Positions 35,941 to 48,047 of a DNA stretch of 64,000 bases are shown in pieces; positions within the stretch are counted from its first letter, which is position 1, and each line of letters opens with the position of its first letter. The position numbers and the translations under genes were made by a program. The DNA comes from Hypomesus transpacificus (lineage: Eukaryota; Chordata; Actinopteri; Osmeriformes; Osmeridae). The DNA lies in NCBI RefSeq assembly GCF_021917145.1, contig NC_061082.1, positions 21,302,596 to 21,366,595 on the forward strand, read 5' to 3'. The notes under the pieces were generated by a model, which searched no databases, was not told the DNA's origin, and saw only the letters and a list, made by a program, of their open reading frames with translations.

Positions 35941-38313
35941 ATGGGTCTCTCCATCCTCGGATGCTTCTGCTGTGCTACTCTGCTGTTGTTTTGTTTGGTG
36001 GATTTATCTTCCTGTCAGATCGTCTATTCCGTCTCAGAGGAGGTGAACAAGGGAACTGTAGTTGGAAATATCGCCAAGGATCTCAATCTTAATGTTCAGG
36101 AACTGGAATCCCGTATGTTTCAGATTGTGTCTGGATCCAAGACAAAATATTTCGAGGTAAATCGTAAAACAGGCGCCCTTTTTGTAAGTGAAAGAATCGA
36201 CAGAGATGAGATTTGTGGGACTAGCAAGAAATGTTCTATAAATGTAGAGGCCATGGCACAAAATCCCCATAGTCTTTATCGGATTGAAATAGATTTATTA
36301 GACATTAACGATAATGCTCCGTTTTTCTCAGTGAATAAACTGACGCTGAATATAACAGAGATCGCTATTGCAGGAGACAAGTTTCTGTTGCCCATCGCCA
36401 AAGATCCGGATGTGGGCAGTAACGCGGTTAAAGCCTACAAGCTGAGTCCAAATGAACACTTCTCTCTGGATGTGCAGAGTGGAGGAGAGCAGAGTGTTTC
36501 TGCTGAGTTGGTGCTACAGAAACCTTTAGACCGAGAGAAACAGGCTGTGATTCAGCTCGTACTGACTGCTGTAGACGGAGGAAAACCTCCCAGATCCGGT
36601 ACCCTCCAGATCGTAGTGAATGTTATGGATATAAATGACAATTTTCCCGTTTTCAGTCAGACTCTATACAAAGTCAAAGTTAACGAGAATACGGCAAAAG
36701 CGACTAAGATCGTTTCAGTTGTAGCAACGGATTTCGATGAAGGAGTGAACGGTGAAATAACGTATTCTTTAGTGCGAGATGGCACTGAAAATGGGCCAGA
36801 TTTATTCAACATTAATCCCGAGACAGGAGTCATTGAGGTAACAGGATTTATTGACCATGAAGAAACTCCTGCAATGGAGTTAAGAGTCCAAGCTAAAGAC
36901 AGAGGAGTTCCCCCCAGAAGCACTCATTGTAAAGTTTTAGTTGAAGTTGTCGATGAAAATGATAACGCACCTGCCATCTCGGTAACTTCCCTTATAGACA
37001 CAGTACAGGAGGACGTGAAAGCGGGCACCGCTGTAGCTTTGGTCACCGTGACCGATGGCGACGGAGGTAAAAACGGAGCGGTGCAGTGTAGCATTGCTAC
37101 ACCTGTTCCTTTCAAGCTGCAGCTCTCATATAAAAACTATTACTCGCTTGTGGTCGACGGGCCGTTGGACAGGGAGCTAGCATCCCAGTATAATGTGACA
37201 ATTTTAGCCGTGGATGAAGGGACTCCACCTCTCTCTAGCTCCAGTGTAATAACCGTTCTAATCTCTGATGTGAACGACAATTCACCTCGTTTTTCAGACC
37301 GCGTTTTAAGCGTTTATTTGAAAGAGAATAGTCCCGTGGGGTTTCCTATTGCCACGCTGACTGCGCATGATTCTGACATGAACGAAAATGCACAGATTTC
37401 TTATTCGTTGATTGAAGAAGGCAATACAACACCGGTATCCACAATGGTAAATATGAACTCTTTAACTGGAGAAATATGCACCTTGCAGTCATTTAACTAT
37501 GAGGAAATGAAACGATTCCAGTTCCAAGTTCAGGCCACAGACGGTGGTGTTCCTCCTCTGAGCAGCAACGTGACTGTGAACGTTTTTATGCTGGATGAGA
37601 ATGACAACACTCCTGTTATTCTCCCGCCCTATTCTGACCAAGGCTCTGTCAACTCTGAGAATATTCCCTACTCCGCTGAAGCGGGCTACTTTGTGGCCAA
37701 GATCAGGGCTGTAGACGCAGACTCTGGTTACAATGCCCTGCTATCTTATCACATCTCTGAACCAAAGGGGCCGAATCTGTTCAGAATTGGAAGCAGCAAT
37801 GGAGAGATCAGGACTAAGAGACGCATGAGTGACAATGACTTAAAAACTCACCCGCTGGTCATAGTGGTATCTGACAATGGAGACCCTTCCCTGTCTGCCA
37901 CTGTGTCTATTGATGTTGTGGTGGTTGAAAGTACAGGTGACATGCAGACAACTTTCAGACAGCTACCAGTAAAGGAGGAGAGTTTCTCAGATCTAAACCT
38001 GTATCTGCTCATCTCCATAGCCTCAGTATCAGTCATATTTCTACTGAGCCTCATCAGTTTAATAGCGGTAAAGTGCCATAAGACAGACGGCAGTTTCAGC
38101 AGGTACAGCGCCCCAATGATAACCACCCACCCTGACGGAAGCTGGTCTTACTCCAAATCTACTCAGCAGTATGACGTGTGTTTTAGCTCAGACACAATGA
38201 AGAGTGACGTAGTGGTTTTCCCCACGTCGTTTCCACCTGGTGACGGAGAGCTGATCAGTATCAATGGAGGAGACACTTTCAGTAGGACTCAAACTCTGCC
38301 CACCTGCGAAAAG
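35941..38313 (+). CDS. pcdhg: Protocadherin gamma-type variable exon 9
   Basis: 791 codons, ATG 35941, class B leader. It is the close sister of exon 4 across the whole ectodomain (EC1 type [20 protein letters not shown]4 [14 protein letters not shown]), with differences mainly in EC3 ([25 protein letters not shown]). [12 protein letters not shown] has Asp where others have Glu. LDENDN is preceded by Met (FMLDENDN). Its splice donor and read-through tail match exon 6 ([16 protein letters not shown]). So its 5' part is like exon 4 and its 3' flank like exon 6. Phase-0 donor GTAAGA at 38314. Confidence 0.94.
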
Positions 38314-38438
38314 GTAAGAAGATTGCTTACTTCTCAAAGAAAATTGCAAAATGCAACACCAGTGCTATAATTTATTATTGACTTGTGGATTTTTTATAAT
38401 GTTTGATTACAATGCATTGCAATGGTATGAAGTTCGTG

Positions 38439-38463
38439 TTCAGCACTGCTGTGCTGGACAGCA
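38439..38463 (+). promoter_or_regulatory. RE1-like site after gamma exon 9
   Basis: TTCAGCACT, 8-base gap, GGACAGCA; one change in each half; 125 bp past the donor. Confidence 0.35.
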
Positions 38464-38648
38464 ACATCACAGAGTTAGTACTCCCATTTATGAATTTACA
38501 ATTTCTTCTGGAATTGTAGTCTAATAAAATTAAATAAATGCCGGCAATTGTAGATCATAGGTTTCCTATATCAATATTAGTGAGAGCTGTCAGGGACAAT
38601 ACTTTTAGTTTTAGAAACTGGATTGAAGAGTGCGCTCTCAAGTCTGTC

Positions 38649-38671
38649 GACACAAGGCGTCGCTATAGACC
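38649..38671 (+). promoter_or_regulatory. Pcdh promoter CSE (CGCT box), gamma exon 10
   Basis: AAGGCGTCGCTATAGACC, 246 bp before the ATG; class A promoter. Confidence 0.75.
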
Positions 38672-38894
38672 GTGATTTAAAACGCAGTCTGATCACTAAT
38701 CTATTATTACAAACTCCTCCTTTCTCTCCTGGCCTCCATTGCGCGTATTGCTTTGTCAGTGTTGCACGATACTATACCTCTGAGGAACACGTATTCAGAA
38801 GAGTATGCTTGCATTCGAAACGACTGTGCTTTTTTTGTTGTTGAAGTAGCTGATCTCCACAAACTCACGGATTTTTAATAATCCTTGGATAACG

Positions 38895-39720
38895 ATGGAT
38901 GTTTCCGTGTGGATTCTGTTCCCTCTGCTTTGTTTATGGGAGGCATCATCCGGTCAGATTTCCTACTCGGTCTCGGAGGAGGTAAACAGGGGAACTGCTG
39001 TTGGAAATATCGTTAAAGATCTCAATCTCAATGTTCAGGAACTGGAGTCTCATATGTTTCAGGTTGTATCTGAATCGAGCAAGAAGTATTTTGATGTGAA
39101 TCTGAAGTCCGGTGTTTTGTTCGTGAATGAGAGAATCGACCGAGAAGAGCTTTGCGGGAAACATGAGAAATGCTCTCTGAGTGTAGAGGCTGTTGCGCAC
39201 AATCCAATGAGCATATTTCGCGGTGAAATAACTATTTTAGATATAAATGACAATGGTCCAATCTTTACTGTAAAAATCGTGACGTTGAATGTTTCTGAAA
39301 ACGCGGCGGTGGATGAGCGTTTTCTTCTACCTTTAGCTGAGGACGCGGATGTGGGCAGTAACTCAGTCAAGACCTACAAGCTGAGTGCAAATGAACACTT
39401 CTCTCTGGATGTGCAGAGCGGAGGAGAGCAGAGTTTGTCTGCTGAGTTAGTGCTACAGAAACCTTTAGACCGAGAGAAACAGACTGTGATTCAGATGGTA
39501 CTGACTGCTGTAGACGGAGGAAAACCTCCCATATCAGGGACGGTACAGATTATGGTGAACATTTTGGATATCAACGATAATAACCCCGTTTTCAGCAAAC
39601 CTCTTTATAAAGTGAAAGTGACAGAGAATGTTAAGATGGGTACCAAAATAATATCTCTAACTGCAACAGATTTAGATGAAGGTATGAATGGTAAAATTAT
39701 CTATTCTTTTGTGGGACACG
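38895..39720 (+). CDS. pcdhg: Protocadherin gamma-type variable exon 10, cut by gap
   Basis: ATG 38895, class A leader ([12 protein letters not shown]). Only the first 275 codons are present: signal peptide, EC1 (loop CGKHEKC), EC2 and the start of EC3, ending SFVGH at the N gap. Distinct residues include [28 protein letters not shown] and [13 protein letters not shown]. The sequence after the gap is unrelated, so the remainder of the exon is missing from the assembly. There is no sign that the gene itself is broken. Confidence 0.92.
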
Positions 39721-39820
39721 NNNNNNNNNNNNNNNNNNNNNNNNNNNNNNNNNNNNNNNNNNNNNNNNNNNNNNNNNNNNNNNNNNNNNNNNNNNNNNNN
39801 NNNNNNNNNNNNNNNNNNNN
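39721..39820. other. Assembly gap, 100 N
   Basis: Exactly 100 N, the usual placeholder for a gap of unknown size. It joins the middle of a gamma exon to DNA that precedes an alpha exon, an order not expected in a normal Pcdh cluster (alpha before gamma). Confidence 0.99.
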
Positions 39821-39939
39821 GTAAATATATTCTGCAGATGGTGTCACGGTGTAAATACAGTAGAACTTGTCGTGAAGGTCTTTTATCATGACTTACATCT
39901 TGTTGTCACACAGAACATATCTTAAGAGTTGCTATCTTC

Positions 39940-40109
39940 CTCCCTCCCTTTCTCCCTCCCTTTCTCTCTCCCTCTCTCACTTGCCCTCCTTCCCCCTCTC
40001 CCTCTCCCTCTCCCTCTCCCTCTCCCTCTCCCTCTCCCTCTCCCTCTCCCTCTCCCTCTCCCTCTCCCTCTCCCTCTCCCTCTCTCTCTCCCTCTCTCTC
40101 TCTCTCTGA
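39940..40109. repeat. (CCCTCT)n and (TC)n simple repeat
   Basis: A core of about 15 CCCTCT hexamers (about 39994-40084) flanked by CT-rich sequence. Confidence 0.95.
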
Positions 40110-40407
40110 CGCTCAGACAGTCAGACAAACAGTCTGTCTTGGCTCATCCTTTGCCTTTCCTGACTTTGAAAGCAGTTCAGACGTAATGTAAGACAGGTCC
40201 CCACCACAACAAAAGGCCTAACTTTGAGTTAGAATAAACAATGTATTTCTCTCCCAGGCTCCCACCCTTTCTGTCTGTCTCCCACTCCAATTTTTCCTCT
40301 CGCTTTATTATTTCACTCTTGGCGTGAGGAGAAGTATGTGCACTTGTTATGCGTTTTCCACCGTTGCCTTTTCTCTGGAATAGATTATCTGCTGGGAGTG
40401 TTGAACA

Positions 40408-40610
40408 AGTGAGAGAGAAAGAGAAAGAGAGAGGGACAGGGAGAGAGAGAGAGAACAAGAGAAAGGAAGAGAGAGGGAGAAAGAACAAGAGAAAGAGAGA
40501 GGGAGAGAGAACAAGAGAAAGGAAGAGAGAGAGGGAGCAAGAGAAAGGAAGAGAGAGAGGGGGAGCAATAGACTGTGTGTGAGAGAAAGACAGGGATAGA
40601 GAGCGAGACA

Positions 40611-40656
<46 letters not shown>

Positions 40657-40715
40657 CAAGGATAGAGTAAGTGAGAGGTGGAGAAAGAGAAGGAGAGAGA
40701 GGGACAGAGAGAGAG
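40408..40715. repeat. (AG)n-rich simple sequence with a (TG)n core
   Basis: Purine-rich array with irregular GAACAAGAGAAAG units and a TG tract at about 40612-40648. Confidence 0.92.
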
Positions 40716-41630
40716 ACATAATGAGGTTAAAGAGAGGGCTAGAAGAAGTTCACTGACTACTTGTAGTACAAGACACATTGTCCCTAAGCTGTAATAAAGA
40801 CTAAATTGGTTTAAAGGTTAAAGTTGTGTTGAAGGTAGAATCCACCTTTCCCCTAACTACAGACAGATGACATGTTGTTCCTGTGAGAGATATAAAACCT
40901 ACTGGTTTGGGTGAACTTCATGAGAACACGGACTGCCAGCGCATGTGCCTCTATATTAACTATTTGAAGGTTAGTAAACCACAAAGAGCTTGAAGAGATT
41001 TTTTAAAACAACAGAACCATATTTAGTGGAAAGACTTGACCTGAATATTGCTGTCATAGACTGTATTGGAGTAACTTTAGACTTAAACACAGTATTTGTA
41101 TGGGACACATCAGACAGCCATGGCCTTCTGCTTGAGCCTCCTGTCACTCATACCAGAGCTGCAATGTGATTGGAGGAAACCTACCCATTACAGGAAGTTG
41201 TCTCCCAGGATTGGCGGTTGTCAGGGACCTGAAGTATGAGGTCGTGTTGGAGGTCTGTGTCGTGGAACATGGTTTCCCTGGGCCTGTCAGACAGGGTGCT
41301 GGTGCCGAACCTGAGGCAGAAAGGCTGGAGGGATGCGCAGTTGTGTGACAAACATTCCAGTGTCATCACAGAAGTAAACAGAGCAAACGGCGAGAAGGAT
41401 TGACGATGGACTGAGAAGTGCATTGAAATGAGAGGACCAGATCGATCGCCACAATAACAAAGTTAATTACATGCATAAAGATTGTGGATGAAGAGTGTTA
41501 TAAGTAAATAACACTCATGTATTAATATAGTTTGAATTTTTAGCAGAGTAATGCCCCATTATCTGTGTCTTGAGGACTGAAGGAAAACAAAGTGGTTTCA
41601 GTGTGAATGTACATATTACTGTACTTCTTT
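40716..41630. other. Noncoding DNA upstream of the alpha exon
   Basis: Unique-looking sequence with short frames on both strands that do not resemble proteins. I see no promoter element or repeat here. Confidence 0.5.
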
Positions 41631-41635
41631 CTGTT

Positions 41636-41817
<182 letters not shown>

Positions 41818-42163
41818 AAGGTCATCTTCTGATCCTCTGCCACACTTAGCCAAAGGCAGAGAAAAAAAGAAAACAGTTGTGTGATGTGTTTGTCTGTGGT
41901 GCTCCAGGTGGCAGGCAGGTGTTTGTCCTTGGCACTGCTAGCTTGACTCACGCTCTTGTTATCCTCTTATTCACAGATATGTTCTGTATCTCTCGTGTTA
42001 TCAAGCTACACCTGCATGTGGGGCACCAGAACAAACTCAACTGATATGTTACGCAAATGACACAACATGAAACTGTTCGATGTGTCGTCGACAGTGCTGG
42101 CCCCATGTGGCTCATGGTGGAACTGCACACTGAGACTTGTTAAGATTCACATCTTGGAGACAG

Positions 42164-42235
42164 GTGGGTGTAGCTCAGTCGTACAACATTTGACTGCAAA
42201 CCAAGAGGTTGCATATTCAAAAAAATCCCCCCAGT
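42164..42235 (+). pseudogene. tRNA-Cys-like relic
   Basis: Reads GTGGGTGTAGCTCAGTCGTA, then CATTTGACTGCAAACCAAGAG, close to tRNA-Cys with GCA at the anticodon. Box B is ruined (TATTCAAAAAAATCC for GGTTCAAATCC) and the D-arm is altered, so it is not functional. It may be the head of an old SINE; no tail recognised. Confidence 0.65.
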
Positions 42236-42527
42236 TCCCATATATCACTGGATTAAAGTTCTGCTGAGGATTTAATTCATTCATTCACCTCTTCAGAGGT
42301 TTGTCCTTATTCTTCCAATGTTGTATTCATAGGTTGGTTTTATCTTCACGTCTGTGGTTTCTGTAGGTGTTTTTAAACCAACATATGTGCTGCGTCCAGG
42401 TGCAAGCCAGGACTCTTCACTGCAGCGTTTTCCTACTCGGGTTTGTGCTGCTTTTCCGAGGGAATTCTGATGTTTACTCAGCTGATTAACAGGTGCTGTA
42501 GCTGCTGCAGTAGATCTCCTTAGATCC

Positions 42528-42682
42528 CCTTTCTATCTCTCCCTCTCATTCCCTCTCCCACTCTATATGTTTCTCTTAATTGCTCATTACCTCTGTATTC
42601 TCACCCCCCCCCTCTATCTCTCTCTTCCTCTAGCTCACTCTCTTTTACTCCCTCTCTCCATCTCTCTCCCTCTCTCTATCCT
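42528..42682. repeat. (TC)n-rich simple sequence
   Basis: Pyrimidine-rich, with a C run at about 42604-42612. Confidence 0.88.
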
Positions 42683-42828
42683 TCCTGTTGCTCACACTGA
42701 GCATGTTTGATTAGTAGATTATCCCCCTGCCGTTGTTTCACCATTGCATAGATAGACTGGTTGAATCTGCCCTCATCCAGATTGATGGACGTTCCAGACA
42801 TGCACACAAGTTTTTGTGTATGCTGTGC

Positions 42829-42936
42829 TGGGAGGGAGAGATAGAGAGGGAGAAAGAGTGGGAGAGAGATAGAAAGAGAGAGAGAGAGGAGGAGAGATGG
42901 AAATAGAGAGAGAGGAGAGAATTGGAGAGAGAGAGC
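42829..42936. repeat. (AG)n-rich simple sequence
   Basis: GGGAGAGATAGAGAGG-type purine repeat. Confidence 0.88.
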
Positions 42937-42939
42937 GTT

Positions 42940-43970
42940 GAACACATTCCTGGCATTCTGTGTCTGTGGCACCCAGCACCATCTCTGGAACGGGAGGAGT
43001 GGTTGCGTGGTGGGTAGACAGGAGTTTTGGACAAATGGAGAGAGACAAATAGAGACCATAGTTGACTCAGGTAATTCAGGCTGATATTGAGGGTTTGCCT
43101 CCCTCTACTGGCACTGTGAAACACAGATAAAAGTTGGTTTGAATCATTTCTTGGCTTTCTTTTTTCATAAGGATGGTGGCGTCGTGTAACTTTCACATTT
43201 CGTAACGGTTAGCTGACTTAATAGGATACCTGAAATTGCCTCTGCACAAGCCAATGTGGCACGCGTAAGCTATCAAGCTATATCTGGAACCAGGTTAAAT
43301 CTGATAACTGCCCTATATAATCTACTGTGCCGTATGCACATCTGCCGTTTCACAGCTTTACTTTGGTCTGTAAATAAAACCACGTCCGAATGGATTATGG
43401 GGGACATTTATATAGACCTACAGTGAATGTGTGTGAGTGTTGTAATCTCTTTGTATTTTTTATCCGTTAATGTGTTTGTCTAGAAATGACCGGCCACTTA
43501 GCAGTCAAGTTATGTTTCCACTTTGGGTTAAATAACGTTGAGAATGCACTTAAGGCGGGTTTTAAGCAGGTCAATGTAACTACACCAGAGATAACAGCAC
43601 GTGCATCCCACGGATAGCCGCGGGATTATTTCTCACAAAATATCTTAATTCTTCTGTTCGCTATAATGATCCTGGATAAATGCCCTCTAATCCCTACTCC
43701 ATTAATTAAAAAGAGCACGAGCCCATGGAGAACCTCGCCATCTGTCGCGGTTTCATTCCTGTAGACAGATTGTGTTTTGATCTTATTTAAAACAAGGGGA
43801 TTGGACTGAATTTTACAGCGGTGGAGTCAGTGTGATGGAGGGATGAGAGAATAACCTCTCCCCGGTGAGAAGACGACATGTCGAAACCTCGGCCTCCTCC
43901 CATCTTCTTATAACGAAACCGTCTTAAACCGTGTTTAAATAAACCGTTTTTTCCCTCACAGACATGTTTT
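42940..43970. other. Noncoding DNA 5' of the alpha exon
   Basis: No gene-like frame. Sequence is moderately AT-rich and nonrepetitive; nothing recognisable. Confidence 0.5.
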
Positions 43971-43975
43971 AAAAG

Positions 43976-44075
43976 AAAGCTGGGTTTACTGAAACAGGAG
44001 AAAGCTGGGTTTACTGAAACAGGAGAAAGCTGGGTTTACTGAAACAGGAGAAAGCTGGGTTTACTGAAACAGGAG
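43976..44075. repeat. 25-bp minisatellite, four perfect copies
   Basis: Unit begins AAAGCTGGGTTTACTGAAAC and repeats four times without a mismatch, followed by a partial fifth. It lies about 550 bp upstream of the alpha exon ATG. Confidence 0.97.
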
Positions 44076-44622
44076 AAAGCTGTGCTGAAAGGAGCCTGTT
44101 CCTGTCAAATGAAATAAAAATGCATTTTATTTTCCACGTTGGATGATAATTTTGTTAATGTGTGGTTTTAGTCTCCTATTTGTAAACGTTGGGCGCTTGT
44201 GATGAGTTTGATTGGTGCTGAAGATTAATGTGTTGCAATTGAAATGGGTTTAAGAACAGATGTTGATTTTAGTTTTGGGATGCTGGGATTGAGCCAATAA
44301 ACACGCACGCACGCACACGCGCGCACACAGACAGAGCACAACAAAGCTAATCAGTGCGAGCCGCCTCCAAACACAAACCCTCCCTCCCTCTCTCCTCTCC
44401 TCTTCACTCACAATGTTCGCAGACATTCACTCGGATGGCACGAGACTGACCACTGCGTCAGCTTCAAGTTTTGGATGCAGTCCGTCCGTCAGATTAGATT
44501 CAGTTTAATGTTTGTGTTACATTTACTTTAAATGTATAAACTTCTACACGTGTTTAAAGAAACGTTATTTTATGGCACTATTGCCGCATTTGTTTAATTA
44601 ATCCGGACTTTGCTTTGTGCAA

Positions 44623-47142
44623 ATGGACCTACGGGGTGCGAAGAGACGACTGTCGCGAAAATGGCAGGTGACCTGTCTGGCACTAGCGTGCGTCCTGGAT
44701 TTAGTTTGGGGACAAATTCGCTACTCAATCCCCGAAGAGCTCGAGCACGGGGCTTTCGTTGGAAATATTGCGGAAGACCTGGGCTTAAATGTCGAGAGAC
44801 TTTCCGCTCGCAGGTTTCGAATTGTGTCAGGTGCAAAAAAACAGTATCTGGAGGTGAATTTAGAAAACGGAGTTTTGTTTGTTAATGAAAGAATAGATCG
44901 CGAGGAACTCTGTGAGCAAAGCATCTCGTGCTCCTTTCATCTGCAAGTGGTCATAGAAAACCCTTTAGAACTCTACAGAGTAGAGGTAGAGATTTTAGAC
45001 GTGAATGACTATTCTCCCAGTTTTCCGTGGGGCGAGTTTAATTTGGACATATCCGAGTCCGCGGTTACCGGATCCCGCTTTCCTTTGGAGAGCGCGCAGG
45101 ACCTGGATGTCGGGAGCAATTCTCTGCGCTCATATTTGTTAAGTGTGAACGAACATTTTGTTTTGGACATCCAGACGCGGAGTGATGGCAGCAAATTTGC
45201 AGAATTAGTCCTGCAGAACTCGCTGGACAGAGAGCAGCAGAAAACACACCAGATGGTTCTGACTGCTGTGGACGGAGGCTCGCCCGAGCGCTCTGGAACT
45301 GCACAGATCAACATAACAGTTTTGGATGCAAATGACAACGCTCCGGTGTTCGACCAGTCGTTTTACAGAGTGAGGCTTGTGGAAAATGCACCTAAAGGCA
45401 CAGTGGTGATTAAGCTAAATGCCTCAGATCTTGATGAGGGTCCAAACGCTGATATCACGTACTCATTCAGTGGGCATGCCCCCATGAAGGTGCGCGAGCT
45501 TTTCAGCGTTGACTCGGGCACCGGAGAGATCAAAGTCAAAGGACTAATTGATTATGAGAAGGCTCGGATGCACGAGATATATGTTCAAGCTAAAGATAAG
45601 GGTCCATCGGCCGTGGCTGTTCACTGTAAAGTGCTGGTTAATATCTTAGACGTGAATGATAACCTTCCTGAGGTGATTTTAACGTCCGTCTCCACACCTG
45701 TCCAAGAGGATGCGCCTCCAGGAACGGTCATAGCCGTTATCAGCGTAATGGACAAGGACTCCGGTGAAAATGGGAATGTTGACTGTGAAATTCCGCATCA
45801 CGTCCCTTTTCAGCTCCATTCCTCTTTTAAGAACTACTACACATTAGTCACTAGCGATTTTCTTGACAGAGAGAGAGTGCCCGAGTATAATATCACACTC
45901 ACCGCGAGAGACATGGGCGCGCCTCCTCTATTTACAAGGAAAACAATACTCGTCGAAGTGTCAGACATGAATGACAACGCACCCCGATTCAAGCAGCCTT
46001 CCTACACAGTGTATTTGACGGAGAATAACGCACCAGGAGCCTCTATTTGCTCCATAACGGCCATTGATCCTGATTCGGACCAAAACTCATATCTGTCCTA
46101 CTCTATCCTGGAGGGTGACATACAGGGGATGCCCGTGTCCACCTACGTGTCCATAAACTCTGACAACGGCAACATTTACGCACTGCGTTCATTCGACTAC
46201 GAGCAGCTAAGAAACTTTCAGATTTTAGTCCAAGCTCAAGATGCCGGCTTCCCTCCACTGAGCAGCAACGTTACTGTAAACGTGTTTATTCTGGACCAAA
46301 ATGACAATGTTCCTGTCATCCTATCACCTGTACCAGTAAACGGCACGGCGGCGACTGCAGTGGTGCCCAGAACAGTGGATGCTGGTTACCTAGTGACGAA
46401 AATCACTGCGACGGACTCAGACGCAGGTCAAAACTCGCGTCTTTTCTATCAGGTGCTGCAGGCTACAGACCCCAGTTTGTTCAGCGTTGCCCTGTATACG
46501 GGTGAAATCAGGACGATTCGCCGTTTGGTTGATAAAGACCCCATAAGGCAAAGGCTGGACATCCTGGTCAAGGACAACGGTCAGCCGCCGCTCTCGGCCA
46601 CAGTTTCCATCATCCTGTCAGTTGTTGACAGCGTGCCAGAATTGCAGCCTGATTTCGGTGACCTCGCGTTGAGCCCCCAGTACCGCTCTAACCTTACTTT
46701 GTACTTAATAGTAACCCTGGGCGCCATCTCGTTCACGTTTCTGGTGGCTATTATTGTCCTGGCAACGATAAAGGGTTACAGGGACAGACATTCCATTCGA
46801 GGTTACAGTTTCTCTGTCAGCGCTTGTTGCGGGTTTCCGTCAGAAGAGTCCGCCACGGACGTGTACAAGAAGTCCAACCTTAACGTGCAGATATCCACAG
46901 GCACCAAAGGAAGCACGAAGTGCGTGGAGCCTGGTAGCAGCGGCCCGCTGTCCCAGGCATACTGCTACAAGATGTGTCTGACCCCGGAATCCTCCAAGAG
47001 TGATTTCATGTTCCTGAAGCCATGCAGCCCGATAACTGAAGCGCCGCAGAATAACACCAAGACCAGCGAGTACCTCACCTCGGCATGGAACTTACACGAC
47101 AGCAGGCAGTTCGTCAACAACGGAGCTACAAGTCCAAACGAG
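44623..47142 (+). CDS. pcdha: Protocadherin alpha variable exon, C-type-like
   Basis: 840 codons from the ATG at 44623 (MDLRGAKRRL); the frame extends slightly upstream but only through a GTG. The signal peptide ends at VWG before QIRYSIPEEL. Six cadherin repeats follow; EC1 has CEQSISC (Cys-x5-Cys). The EC1-EC2 linker is DVNDYSP, with Tyr for the last Asn of D-x-N-D-N. The membrane helix is at about residues 692-717 (LTLYLIVTLGAISFTFLVAI). The tail contains YCYKMCLTPESSKSDFMFL, the alpha-type cytoplasmic motif. It ends SPNE at a phase-0 GTAAAT donor. It is the variable exon nearest the alpha constant exons and has no visible CGCT-type element upstream, like the mammalian alpha-C2 exon. With the three exons at 47730-48492 it would give a protein of about 984 residues. 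Confidence 0.93.
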
Positions 47143-47729
47143 GTAAATGTTACTTCAAGGGACCAACGTTTTCATATATGTTATTATATTTTAGATTATA
47201 ATAAAAAATGATAATGTAATTATAGTACAATGACTATCAAACTTGTGTTTGGTGCTCGGAATCAAATTAATGCATTTCACGCGCCATTACGCACGATCGT
47301 TTTGCATACAGGACGTCCTATATATACATAACTAAAACTAGGGTCACAAATATCAAATAAAATAAAATAACGATTTGAAATAATCGTTGAAATACAAATA
47401 TAACAGGTCAATGAACGGTATTTTCTCGCATTATATTATTTGTTTCTTAGTTTTTTTTACCTCATCCAAATAGGTGCAGCCTGTGCCGTATTCTGTTTGC
47501 GCGCCCAAATGCTAAATGATGTAGCCTAAATAATATGGGCTCAATTATTTAACTGTCTACATACTTACATACTTAAAGTGATGCATTCTTAATGTAGCGT
47601 TTAAAATGGTCCGTTACATCACGCCATATGCTGAATGACTAGGCTTCTGTGGTAGCGAGCTGTCCCTTACTCACTTATCTGCATTGCTATTCTATGTCTC
47701 ATAGTTTTGCCTCTATGCTATTTTTCCAG
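47143..47729 (+). other. Intron between alpha variable exon and constant exon 1
   Basis: AT-rich, starts GTAAAT and ends CTATTTTTCCAG. No other feature seen. Confidence 0.8.
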
Positions 47730-47791
47730 CTCAAGCAAGCAAACAAGGACTGGACATTGACAAAAAATCAACGGAATTCAGCACACAAGAG
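47730..47791 (+). CDS. pcdha: Protocadherin alpha constant exon 1
   Basis: 62 bp after acceptor TTTTTCCAG, read in phase 0 as LKQANKDWTLTKNQRNSAHK plus two bases. It matches the start of the vertebrate alpha constant region (QPNPDWRYSASLRAG), in particular the N-x-DW core. Donor GTGAAC at 47792, leaving phase 2. Confidence 0.88.
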
Positions 47792-47934
47792 GTGAACCCC
47801 ACCACCACCGCACACACACATACACACACACACGTACTCACACTTCCAGTCACACATTCACACACATGCACAAATACGAGGCCCCCTTGGTGTACATTTT
47901 GTAAATGTGTGACCTTTCCATTTCCTCTCCAAAG

Positions 47935-48047
47935 CTACAGCTCTGTGAACATGGAGCGGACCCTTCCACCGAGGCCCAGGCAGGATCCAGATGGCTTCTC
48001 CTGCCCTGCACCCCCTCAGTACTGGACTTGGGGAAGCCACGCCCGGG
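47935..48047 (+). CDS. pcdha: Protocadherin alpha constant exon 2
   Basis: 113 bp after acceptor CTCTCCAAAG. With the carried bases it reads SYSSVNMERTLPPRPRQDPD and on to PPQYWTWGSHAR. SSVNMER corresponds to SSVHLEE of the mammalian alpha constant region, which settles alpha over gamma. Donor GTACGT at 48048, phase 1. A (CA)n patch lies in the preceding intron (47812-47875). Confidence 0.87.

Noticed and set aside
39821-40110. Continuation of gamma exon 10 after the gap
   Set aside because: No cadherin-like translation in any frame; sequence is unrelated simple-repeat DNA, so the gap joins non-adjacent pieces.
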